Origin: Coriobacteriaceae bacterium AM100-PB1-1D-6A
Lineage (GTDB): Bacteria; Actinomycetota; Coriobacteriia; Coriobacteriales; Coriobacteriaceae
Assembly (NCBI GenBank): GCA_027660625.1
Contig: JAQDNC010000008.1
Span: 1 to 64,000, forward strand
Direction: 5' to 3'
DNA: 64,000 nt
Position numbers and translations under genes: made by a program. Positions 18,064 to 25,492 of the stretch are shown one piece after another. Every line of letters begins with the position of its first letter. The stretch's first letter is position 1. The notes below the pieces were generated by a model. It was given only the letters and a program-made list of their open reading frames with translations, was not told the DNA's origin and did not search any database.

Positions 18064-18765
18064 CTAGCCGCGAGGCGCGTCAATTGCCACCTTGCCGCTC
18101 TCCAGCACGTGGACGCGGCCGTCGGCGAGCATCTGAACTACCTCGGGATACAGCACGTGCTCAATCGCGTGGATATGCTCCTCGAGCGTATCGACATCCC
18201 AATCTTCCTCGACAGCCAGCGCGCGCTGGGCGATGATGGGGCCGTTGTCGTAGATCTCGTTGGCAAAATGCACGGTCACGCCAGTTACCTTGACGCCGCG
18301 CGCAAAGGCATCGTCGATCGCATGCGCGCCGGTAAAGCTCGGCAGCAGCGCCGGATGCAAGTTGACCACGCGGTTGGGAAACGCCGCCAGCAGCGGCGTG
18401 TGCACCATGCGCATGTAGCCGGCCATGACCACATACTCGCAGCCGCGTTCGAGCAGCTCGTGCGCGATGATCTCGTCGGCGGCAATAGGGTCGGCATAGA
18501 CGTCCTTGGAAAGCGTGAGCGTCTGGATGCCCGCGCGCTCAGCGCGCTGCAAACCCTTAGCCGAAGGCCGGCTCGACACCACAAGCTCAATCGAAGCGTT
18601 AAGCTTGCCGGCGGCGATCAGATCGATCAGCGCCTGCAGGTTGGTACCCGAACCGCTGATGAGCACACCGATCTTGAGCGGCTCGGCCGTATCGGTGCCG
18701 GTCGGACGGGTATAGGGCACAAAGTCCAGGCCTTCGCCGGCAGTCATCTGCTCGTTAGCGCTCAT
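18064..18765 (-). CDS. purN: Phosphoribosylglycinamide formyltransferase
   Basis: 233 residues. The ATG at 18765 overlaps the purM stop by 11 nt, suggesting translational coupling. PurN transfers the formyl group of 10-formyl-THF to GAR, the third step of purine synthesis. Visible motifs are the N-terminal ISGSGTNLQALID, which binds the substrate phosphate, and the catalytic region VVNLHPALLPSFTGAHAIDDA with the Asn-His pair. An N-terminal extension of about 35 residues precedes the core. The order purF-purM-purN on one strand suggests one transcription unit. Confidence 0.93.
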   Translation of the reverse strand: MSANEQMTAGEGLDFVPYTRPTGTDTAEPLKIGVLISGSGTNLQALIDLIAAGKLNASIELVVSSRPSAKGLQRAERAGIQTLTLSKDVYADPIAADEIIAHELLERGCEYVVMAGYMRMVHTPLLAAFPNRVVNLHPALLPSFTGAHAIDDAFARGVKVTGVTVHFANEIYDNGPIIAQRALAVEEDWDVDTLEEHIHAIEHVLYPEVVQMLADGRVHVLESGKVAIDAPRG

Positions 18766-19858
18766 CGGAGTACACGACCTTACCGGAACCCTCAACGCAC
18801 TCGCCCACGCGGAACGGCTTCTCGCCCAGCGCGACCAGGGCCTCGGTAACCGCGGCCTCGTCCTCGGGGGCGACGATCAGGCACAGGCCGACGCCCATGT
18901 TGAAGGTCTTGCATGCCTCGTTGGGCGCGAGCTCGGCCTGGCGCGACACGTAGGTGATGACGGGCGGAACGTCCCAACCCATCTCGGCACCGTTGCGGGT
19001 GACCACGGCGTCGACGTCATCGGCGAGCGCACGGTTGAGGTTCTCGGTAATACCGCCGCCAGTGATGTGGGCGATGGCGTGCACGTTGGCGCCGCCGCGC
19101 AGCAGCTCCAGGATCGGCTTGACGTAGATGCGCGTGGGGGCCAACAGAGCGTCTGCCAGCGATGCACCGCCGAGCTCCTCGAGCGGACGGCTCAGCTCCT
19201 CGGCCTTAGCGACGGCCTCGGGCGTGCCCGGCTTAACGCCGTCGACGCCAATGACCTTACGCACGAGCGAGTAGCCGTTGGAGTGCACGCCGGTGGAAGG
19301 CAGGCCCAGGATTACGTCGCCGGGGCGGACGTTTGCGGGGTCGAGCATCTTGGGACGGTCGACGACGCCCACGGTAAAGCCGGCGAGATCGTAGTCGGCG
19401 GGAGCCATGACGCCCGGGTGCTCGGCCATCTCGCCGCCCACGAGCGCACAGCCCGCGAGCTTGCAGCCGTCGGCCACGCCCTTGATGATCTTTGCCATGT
19501 GCTCGGCCTCAATGTGGCCGATGGCAACGTAGTCCAGGAAGAACAGCGGCTCGGCGCCCGAAGCCAGAATATCGTTGACGCACATAGCGACCAGGTCCTG
19601 GCCAACCGTCTCGTGACGGTCCATGATCTGGGCGAGCACGAGCTTGGTGCCCACGCCGTCGGTACCGCTAATCAGGATCGGGTCTTCCATATCCTTGAGC
19701 GCGGCGGCCGAGAACAGGCCGCCAAAGCCGCCGATGCCACCGATAACCTCGGAACGGTTAGTGTCCTTGACCATCTGCTTAATCGCGTCGACGGCGCGAC
19801 CGCCCTCGGCGGTGTCGACGCCGGCGTCCTCGTACGTCACATGCTTGCTGTCGCTCAT
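18755..19858 (-). CDS. purM: Phosphoribosylformylglycinamidine cyclo-ligase (AIR synthetase)
   Basis: 367 residues; ATG at 19858 after GAGAGGAAGG. It converts FGAM to AIR with ATP. Motifs include the N-terminal YEDAGVDTAEGGRAVDAIK, the GTDGVGTKL segment, and GLPSTGVHSNGYSLVR and HITGGGI, all typical of the PurM/AIRS fold. Length is slightly above the usual 345. It is coupled to purN downstream and lies 157 nt after purF. Confidence 0.95.
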   Translation of the reverse strand: MSDSKHVTYEDAGVDTAEGGRAVDAIKQMVKDTNRSEVIGGIGGFGGLFSAAALKDMEDPILISGTDGVGTKLVLAQIMDRHETVGQDLVAMCVNDILASGAEPLFFLDYVAIGHIEAEHMAKIIKGVADGCKLAGCALVGGEMAEHPGVMAPADYDLAGFTVGVVDRPKMLDPANVRPGDVILGLPSTGVHSNGYSLVRKVIGVDGVKPGTPEAVAKAEELSRPLEELGGASLADALLAPTRIYVKPILELLRGGANVHAIAHITGGGITENLNRALADDVDAVVTRNGAEMGWDVPPVITYVSRQAELAPNEACKTFNMGVGLCLIVAPEDEAAVTEALVALGEKPFRVGECVEGSGKVVYSDER

Positions 19859-19975
19859 CTGAGCCTTCCTCTCCCACTACCGTGGCGCCGCACGGGCGCC
19901 AAACGGTGCTCATAGTTGCGTTCATTTCGGCGCGCGCCATAACAGCACGCGCCGTCATATCAACAAAACAGCAGG

Positions 19976-20018
19976 TAAAACCTACCAAAATAAACCTGTC
20001 CCCATATGGCAGGTTTTA
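19976..20018 (-). repeat. Inverted repeat overlapping the purF stop
   Basis: TAAAACCTACC (19976-19986) pairs with GGCAGGTTTTA (20008-20018) with one mismatch; the loop contains CCTGTCCCC, the word shared by the other palindromes. It overlaps the TAA of purF (20016-20018) and may act as terminator or processing site between purF and purM. Confidence 0.5.
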
Positions 20019-21686
20019 TGCCTCGCCGTGCTCCTCTTCCCAGCTGCGGTCGTCGTATTTCTCGATCACGGCGTCGTCGTCAAAGTGCAGCGGCTTGTCC
20101 AGGTTGCGGGGCTTAAAGCCCTCCATAAACTTGTCGCGGCCAAAGCTCTCGGGAATCGCCACGGGGTAGCGGCCGGTAAAGCACGCATCGCAGTAACCGC
20201 CCTTGGGCATGACCTTAAGCAGGCCCTCGACCGAAAGGAAGGCCAGCGAATCGGCGCCGATATACTCGCAAATCTCGTCGACCGTCTTGTTGGCGCTGAT
20301 AAGCTGCGACTGCACGTCGGTATCGATACCGTAGAAGCACGGCCAGATGACCTCGGGCGAGTTGATGCGGATATGAATCTCCTTGGCGCCGGCGTTGCGC
20401 AGCATCTTGACGAGCTGCACCATGGTGGTGCCGCGCACGATGGAGTCGTCGATGACGACCAGGCGCTTGCCCTCGATGTTGTCGCGCAGCGGGTTGAGCT
20501 TCATGCGCACGCCCATGGCGCGCAACTCCTGCGTAGGCTCGATAAACGTACGGCCCACGTAGCGGTTCTTGATAAGGCCCTCGCCAAAGGGAATACCGCT
20601 CTCGTGCGAATACCCCTCCGCAGGCGGCAGGCCGGAGTCGGGCACGCCGATGACCAGGTCGGCCTCGACAGGCTCCTCATGTGCCAGCTGACGACCCATG
20701 TCGTAACGGCAGGCATAGACGCTCTTGCCGTTCATGATGGAGTCGGGGCGGGCAAAGTAGACCTGCTCAAAGATGCAGTTGGCGGGCTCTTCGGCTGCAG
20801 GCACGCCCTGCTCGGATACCAGGCCCTCGGCGCTGATGCGCAAGATCTCGCCGGGACGGACGTCACGGACGTACTCGGCACCCACGATGTCGAGTGCGCA
20901 GGTCTCGGAAGCAACGACCCAGCCGCCGGCGCGCGTGACACGGACGGCGGAGTCGACCGTCGCGGCGCCGTCCTGCGACGGCAGCTGCGAAACGGCTGCG
21001 GCATCGGCCTGGTCCAGACCCTCGTCCACCAGCTTGCCCAGCACGAGCGGGCGAATGCCGTGTGGATCGCGGAATGCGTAGAGCGCCTGCTCGTTGATGA
21101 GCGTCATGGCGTAGCCGCCGCGCACGAGCTCCATGGTCTTGCGAATACCCTCGCGCAGGTGGCCCGTACGCTGGGTAAAGTAGCCGATAAGCTTGGTCGC
21201 GACCTCGGAATCCGAATTGGAGAGGAACGGCACGCCCAGCTCGATCAGCTGACGGCGCAGCTCGTCGGTGTTGACGAGGGTGCCGTTGTGCGCGAGCGCG
21301 ATAATGACGCTATTGATGGTAGAGAGGTGCGGCTGAGAGGCTTCCCAGCTCTTGGCGCCGGCAGTGCCGTAGCGCACATGACCCACGGCCAGCTGGCCGG
21401 AGAGCGTCGACAGGTCGGCGTTGGAGAACACGCGGTCGAGCAGGCCCAGATCTTTGCGGACCATAACCGTGCCGCCGTCACCCACGGCGATTCCAGCCGA
21501 TTCCTGGCCACGGTGCTGCAGCGCACGCAGGCCAAAGTACGTCAGTCGAGCCACGTCGCGATCGGGCGCCCATACGCCGAAAATGCCACATTCCTCATGC
21601 AGCTGGTCGGAGTCCGGATCATACGTCGACATGGTGTTCACCTGTCCCGCGGCACGCTCGGCCGCGCGGATGGTTTCTTGAGACAT
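20016..21686 (-). CDS. purF: Amidophosphoribosyltransferase
   Basis: 556 residues; ATG at 21686 after GAGGGGAT. It catalyses the first committed step of purine synthesis (PRPP to phosphoribosylamine). The sequence EECGIFG (Cys33) shows that the protein carries a propeptide of about 32 residues, to be cleaved so that Cys becomes the N-terminal glutaminase nucleophile. Cysteines in NCIFEQ, WPCFYG and YCDACFTG match the [4Fe-4S] ligands of the Bacillus subtilis enzyme, so it is the iron-sulfur type. The PRPP loop VIDDSIVRGTT is intact. A consensus -10 box lies upstream at 21729-21734. Confidence 0.95.
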   Translation of the reverse strand: MSQETIRAAERAAGQVNTMSTYDPDSDQLHEECGIFGVWAPDRDVARLTYFGLRALQHRGQESAGIAVGDGGTVMVRKDLGLLDRVFSNADLSTLSGQLAVGHVRYGTAGAKSWEASQPHLSTINSVIIALAHNGTLVNTDELRRQLIELGVPFLSNSDSEVATKLIGYFTQRTGHLREGIRKTMELVRGGYAMTLINEQALYAFRDPHGIRPLVLGKLVDEGLDQADAAAVSQLPSQDGAATVDSAVRVTRAGGWVVASETCALDIVGAEYVRDVRPGEILRISAEGLVSEQGVPAAEEPANCIFEQVYFARPDSIMNGKSVYACRYDMGRQLAHEEPVEADLVIGVPDSGLPPAEGYSHESGIPFGEGLIKNRYVGRTFIEPTQELRAMGVRMKLNPLRDNIEGKRLVVIDDSIVRGTTMVQLVKMLRNAGAKEIHIRINSPEVIWPCFYGIDTDVQSQLISANKTVDEICEYIGADSLAFLSVEGLLKVMPKGGYCDACFTGRYPVAIPESFGRDKFMEGFKPRNLDKPLHFDDDAVIEKYDDRSWEEEHGEA

Positions 21687-21728
21687 GGTATCCCCTCAGA
21701 GCCTCGTATTTTTGGCGTTACCCGCCTT

Positions 21729-21757
21729 ATTATACGCACGGCGCGACGTGCTCCCCA
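21729..21757 (-). promoter_or_regulatory. Promoter of the purF operon
   Basis: Perfect -10 TATAAT on the minus strand (21729-21734) with a 17-bp spacer to a poor -35 (TGGGGA, 21752-21757). It lies about 45 nt upstream of the purF ATG. I see no purine riboswitch in the leader. Confidence 0.5.
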
Positions 21758-21917
21758 GCGCATGAGCAGCGCTTTTTAAAAGCCCACCGAGCTAATAATC
21801 AGTTTTGTTGCCAAACATTTTATCGGTCTGTCCAGTGTAAGTGCCCGCGCCCCCAGATGGCCGCCGCGTCCGCCGTTGGGGATTACAAAGTTGCAATTGG
21901 GACGTTCGCCCCGTCTT

Positions 21918-21946
21918 TTGGCAGGTCGGCGGCGTATCCTTATAAC
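21918..21946 (+). promoter_or_regulatory. Promoter of the CmpB-type membrane protein gene
   Basis: TTGGCA (21918-21923), 17-bp spacer, TATAAC (21941-21946), 26 nt before the ATG at 21973. Both boxes are close to the sigma-70/SigA consensus. Confidence 0.6.
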
Positions 21947-21972
21947 CTACAACAAAGCGAGAAAGGTTCTGT

Positions 21973-23202
21973 ATGGATCGAAACGAACTCGACCCCAGCG
22001 TCCCCAGCGCCACAGAGGTCAAGAAGATTCCCCTCATCATTAAGGTGTACGCCGTCCTGTGCATCCTTTCCGGCGTGGGCACGCTCCCGTCGGTCGCTGC
22101 CTTTATGTGGCAGGTCATCACGGCACTTGTTAACGGCAACGCCACCGAAAAGCTCGGCGACAACACGCTCGTCGCAGTCGGCCTTATCGTCGCCGGCATC
22201 ATGCTCTCTGCGGCAAGTGCCGTCATCTTAATCATCTTTGGCCTGGACCTTATCAAAAACCAGCGCCGCAACGCCGCCCGCCTGTCCTACATCCTTATTG
22301 CATTCACCGTCGTCGAGCTTTTGGTCGACGTGATGCTCCAGGGCATCGGGCCCTTCCTGCTGCGTCCCGCGGTCCAGCTCGGCATCCTTGTTGCACTTTC
22401 GGCAACCGTCGACCCCACGCTGCGTCAGGAGCGCGAACTGCAGCGCCGCCTGCAGGAGATGCTCGACCGCGACGCCGCCGCCGAGGGCATGCTCGGCCGC
22501 GATGAAACCGGCGAGGGCTACATCAAGCTCAACTACTTCAACCTGTTCTGGGTGTTCTTTGTCTGCTGCATACTCGGCCTGATCGCCGAGGACATCTGGC
22601 ACATGACGGTCGACGACCCGGGCGTCTATCAGAACCGCGCCGGCATGCTGTTTGGCCCCTTCAGCCCCATCTACGGATTTGGCGCCGTGCTCATGACCAT
22701 GGTGCTTAACCGCTTCTACAAAAAGAACCCCATCATCATTTTCCTGGTGAGCGCCCTGCTCGGCGCCAGCTTTGAGGTGTTCGTGGGCTGGTTTATGCAG
22801 ACCGCGTTTGGCGTGGTCTCGTGGAGCTACTCGCACATAACGCTGTTCGGTTTGCCCGATCCGCTCGTGGTCCTCACGGGCGGACGCACCTGCACGGGCT
22901 TCGCCTGCCTGTGGGGCCTGGGCGGCCTCATCTGGATCAAGCTGCTGCTGCCGAGGCTGCTTAAGCTTATCAACAAGATCCCCTGGAAGAGCCGCTACTC
23001 GGCCACCGTCATCTTTACCGTTATCATGCTGGTCGACGGCGTCATGACGCTGCAGTCGCTCGACTACTGGTACCAGCGCGTTAACGGCACGGAGCCGGAC
23101 ATTCCCGTCGCACAGTTCTACGGAGAGCACTTCGATAACGAGTACATGGAAAACCGCTTCCAGAGCATGACCATGAGCCCCAAGGATGCGACGCGCGTGT
23201 AG
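21973..23202 (+). CDS. Putative ABC transporter permease family membrane protein (CmpB-like)
   Basis: 409 residues; ATG at 21973 after GAGAAAGG. The N-terminal half has about four helices (from IIKVYAVLCILSGVGTLPSV), then a charged cytoplasmic segment (RQERELQRRLQEMLDRD). The C-terminal half (about 180-390) matches the family annotated as putative ABC transporter type IV / CmpB (FGPFSPIYGFGAVLMTMVLNR is characteristic). No ATPase gene is adjacent, so transport activity is not shown by context. It is transcribed alone and ended by a good terminator. Confidence 0.75.
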   Translation: MDRNELDPSVPSATEVKKIPLIIKVYAVLCILSGVGTLPSVAAFMWQVITALVNGNATEKLGDNTLVAVGLIVAGIMLSAASAVILIIFGLDLIKNQRRNAARLSYILIAFTVVELLVDVMLQGIGPFLLRPAVQLGILVALSATVDPTLRQERELQRRLQEMLDRDAAAEGMLGRDETGEGYIKLNYFNLFWVFFVCCILGLIAEDIWHMTVDDPGVYQNRAGMLFGPFSPIYGFGAVLMTMVLNRFYKKNPIIIFLVSALLGASFEVFVGWFMQTAFGVVSWSYSHITLFGLPDPLVVLTGGRTCTGFACLWGLGGLIWIKLLLPRLLKLINKIPWKSRYSATVIFTVIMLVDGVMTLQSLDYWYQRVNGTEPDIPVAQFYGEHFDNEYMENRFQSMTMSPKDATRV

Positions 23203-23223
23203 CGCCCACCGCGCCCAAAACGC

Positions 23224-23263
23224 AAAATGCCCGCCGGTATCACATGTACCGGTGGGCATTTTT
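23224..23263 (+). terminator. Strong terminator, possibly bidirectional
   Basis: AAAATGCCCGCCGGTA and TACCGGTGGGCATTTTT form a long stem (23224-23263) with a T-run on the + strand. It lies between converging genes (stops at 23202 and 23293), so it may serve both. Confidence 0.8.
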
Positions 23264-23292
23264 ATAAACGATCCTTCTATCGACGCAATCCT

Positions 23293-23709
23293 CTATGCCT
23301 CGCGCTCGACCTCACTCACGCATTCGTTCTTGATGGTGCCAACGAGCGCCTGCAGTGCATCGACCACGTGTGGGCGAATGTCCCCGCCGATAAGCACGAG
23401 CATGATGTCGTCACCTACGGTAAGCTCGCCGCTTGCCAGCCACACGCGCACATAGCCGATACCCGGCATCGCGCGCGTGGCCTCGATAGCAGACCGTACC
23501 TTTTCGGCGTCGTAGTCAAAGACCATGCCGCCCACCCTGTGGCCTGGCGCCACGCCATCGGTCTCGACTCCGCGCACCTCGGCCTTGGGCGTCGCGCGCA
23601 CCACACCGTTATGCGTCAGATACATCCCACAGCCTGCCGCCGAAGCATCGGCCTTGGCCTCGCGCAGCCAAGCATCAATCGAAGGCATCAATTTGCCACT
23701 CTCGAGCAT
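23293..23709 (-). CDS. MoaE-like (molybdopterin synthase large subunit-like) protein
   Basis: 138 residues. The second of two adjacent ATGs (23709) is best spaced from AAGGGAG. Overall layout follows MoaE: THNGVVR near residue 33 aligns with the family's TFVGTVR, and GIGYVRVWLASGELTVGDDIM with the central strands. MoaE inserts dithiolene sulfur into precursor Z together with MoaD. The usual C-terminal WKKE catalytic segment is not there (it reads TIKNECVSEVER), so catalytic competence is doubtful. No other moa gene is nearby. It could be a divergent family member with another role. Confidence 0.6.
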   Translation of the reverse strand: MLESGKLMPSIDAWLREAKADASAAGCGMYLTHNGVVRATPKAEVRGVETDGVAPGHRVGGMVFDYDAEKVRSAIEATRAMPGIGYVRVWLASGELTVGDDIMLVLIGGDIRPHVVDALQALVGTIKNECVSEVEREA

Positions 23710-23730
23710 CATTTCTCCCTTACCGTCGTC

Positions 23731-23767
23731 GAGTAGCCAATTTGGGACGGGGCCTTTTTAGCTACTC
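23731..23767. repeat. Inverted repeat between sortase and MoaE-like genes
   Basis: GAGTAGC (23731-23737) and GCTACTC (23761-23767) flank a TTGGGACGGGG core, another variant of the GGGAC-type palindromes. On the minus strand it follows the sortase stop (23777). Confidence 0.45.
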
Positions 23768-23776
23768 TCGAACAAC

Positions 23777-24775
23777 TTATTCCTCGACCGGCGTGAGCAC
23801 CATGACGGCGCGTGTGTTGCTCAGCGACAGCGAACGACAGGTCACGAGCGTTACAACCTTGGTTGCCGAAGCGGCACGATCGGTGGCATCACTCGCCACG
23901 GCAGAGGCACCGTCGAACATCTCGGACAGGTAGTTCTTGAGCCCGTCATCGCCCTCAAAATTGGGCGTGCGCGCCTTGGCATACGTGTCCTCGACAACTT
24001 TGGTCGCCAGTGGTCGCAGCTTATACGTAGCATCCCGTGTGATGTAATACACAAACTCGATGCTATCGAACGTCGCCTGATCAGTGGTGTCCGAAATCAC
24101 GTTGAACATCGACCCATCGTTCATATGGTGGCCGTAGATCGTGGTCTGCTGGTCGACCATTCCCGGCGCGGTGTCATCGCTATCCAGGAAAATAGCACCG
24201 GACGCGTTAGCCGTTCCGTCGAACAGCGTGTTGAGGTATTTGGAGTTGTTGTTGGTCTGCACCACGGGATAGTTGATGTTGGTTCCCGGCACGTAAATCC
24301 AACCCACAATCTCGGGGTTCGTCTGAGCAAGCGCATCAAAGTCGATAATCGGCACGCCGCTGGCGTCCTTATCGCTTACATATTGCTTCTCGATTTTCTG
24401 ATACGAATCGCTCGCCTGCTTATAGCCAATCTGGGCATTAATAAAAATAGCGGCGGCGGCGACAATCAGACCGATACCGATGATGATGAGCAGAATGGGA
24501 ATAATGGAGCGGCGCTTTTTGCGCGGCGGCTCGGTGCAATCCGACGGCGCGGCATGCGATGAAGACCGGGGCGGCTTCTTAGCGGAGCTATAAGACGAAG
24601 GACGATATGCGGCCGGCGCGTCCTGTCGACGATGCGTCGCCGGTGTCACGGGGCGCGGCGCGCGCGGCTGCTGAGGAGAGGATGTCCGACCCTGCTGTGC
24701 CGCACGGGCAGCACCCGGCTTCGACGGATCGGGAATCTGAGAAGCCTTGAATCGTTTTCCCTGATAATCGGACAT
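23777..24775 (-). CDS. Class B sortase
   Basis: 332 residues; ATG at 24775 behind AAGGAGAG. A cytoplasmic, Pro/Ser/Arg-rich N-terminus of about 90 residues is unusually long. One TM helix (about 91-113) anchors the extracytoplasmic sortase domain. Class B features include GWIYVPGTNINYPVVQ. The catalytic triad is visible as His216 in IYGHHM, Cys313 in TLVTC and Arg322 in SNTR. Sortases cleave sorting signals and attach proteins to peptidoglycan or build pili. Three proteins in this window carry sorting signals (LASTG, LATTG, IPNTG) but lie kilobases away, and whether they are its substrates is unproven. It is 35 nt downstream of purE on the same strand. Confidence 0.9.
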   Translation of the reverse strand: MSDYQGKRFKASQIPDPSKPGAARAAQQGRTSSPQQPRAPRPVTPATHRRQDAPAAYRPSSYSSAKKPPRSSSHAAPSDCTEPPRKKRRSIIPILLIIIGIGLIVAAAAIFINAQIGYKQASDSYQKIEKQYVSDKDASGVPIIDFDALAQTNPEIVGWIYVPGTNINYPVVQTNNNSKYLNTLFDGTANASGAIFLDSDDTAPGMVDQQTTIYGHHMNDGSMFNVISDTTDQATFDSIEFVYYITRDATYKLRPLATKVVEDTYAKARTPNFEGDDGLKNYLSEMFDGASAVASDATDRAASATKVVTLVTCRSLSLSNTRAVMVLTPVEE

Positions 24776-24810
24776 GGCTCTCCTTATACTGCGGTGAAAC
24801 GGCGGAACGC

Positions 24811-25275
24811 TTAGGCGTCAGCCATCTCCTGCTTCATCTTCTCGATAACCTTGCGGTACTCGGGGTCGCAAGCACCCAGAATCTGTGTGGCATAGATGGC
24901 GGCGTTCTTGGCGCCGTTGATGGCAACGCAGGCCACGGGCACGCCCGAAGGCATCTGCACCATCGACAGCAGCGAATCCATGCCGCCCAGGTCACTCGTC
25001 TTCATAGGCACGCCGATAACCGGCAGCGGCGTAAAGGCAGCCACGACACCACCCAAGTGGGCGGCCTTGCCGGCAGCGGCGATAATCACTTTGATACCGC
25101 GATCGGCGGCAGTCGAAGCCCACTCGTGGACCTTCGCCGGTGTGCGGTGTGCGCTCGCAATGACAAGCTCATAGGGCACGCCCAGCGCCTCGAGCTCGGC
25201 GGTGCAACCTTCCATAACGCCCAGATCGGACTTGGAACCCATGATGATCCCGACAACCGGCTTTTGATCTGCCAT
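24811..25275 (-). CDS. purE: 5-(carboxyamino)imidazole ribonucleotide mutase
   Basis: 154 residues; ATG at 25275, 9 nt after AGGAGG (an upstream in-frame TTG is not needed). PurE rearranges N5-CAIR to CAIR in purine synthesis. Class I signatures are present: GIIMGSKSDLGVM, the SAHRTP loop and AAAGKAAHLGGVVAA. No purK follows; the next gene downstream is a sortase, so the other genes of the pathway lie at 16-21 kb and 46-49 kb. Confidence 0.94.
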   Translation of the reverse strand: MADQKPVVGIIMGSKSDLGVMEGCTAELEALGVPYELVIASAHRTPAKVHEWASTAADRGIKVIIAAAGKAAHLGGVVAAFTPLPVIGVPMKTSDLGGMDSLLSMVQMPSGVPVACVAINGAKNAAIYATQILGACDPEYRKVIEKMKQEMADA

Positions 25276-25430
25276 AAACAAAGACCTCCTGTTGAGAGCG
25301 GCGACGCGGCGGATCCGCGACCCTTAACTGCAAATAAATCAAGTATAGCCGCCGATGCTGATGTGTTCGGCGGGAGACGGAACGCTTTGCGAGATTAGGG
25401 CCGAAGGGTCGGAGCTTTCTGCCTACATTC

Positions 25431-25474
25431 AAAAAGCGTGCCCACCGTCCTTGGGTGGGGCGGCGGGCACGCTT
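25431..25474 (-). terminator. Terminator of the GH31 gene
   Basis: AAGCGTGCCC (25434-25443) pairs with GGGCACGCTT (25465-25474); the minus strand continues with TTTTTG. It lies 20 nt after the stop of the glycosidase gene. Confidence 0.75.
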
Positions 25475-25492
25475 GCTTAGCTGTTGCTGGGG

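Noticed and set aside
21687..21790. Purine riboswitch before purF
   Set aside because: The leader is under 50 nt from the -10 box to the start codon, too short for the purine or PRPP riboswitch architecture.
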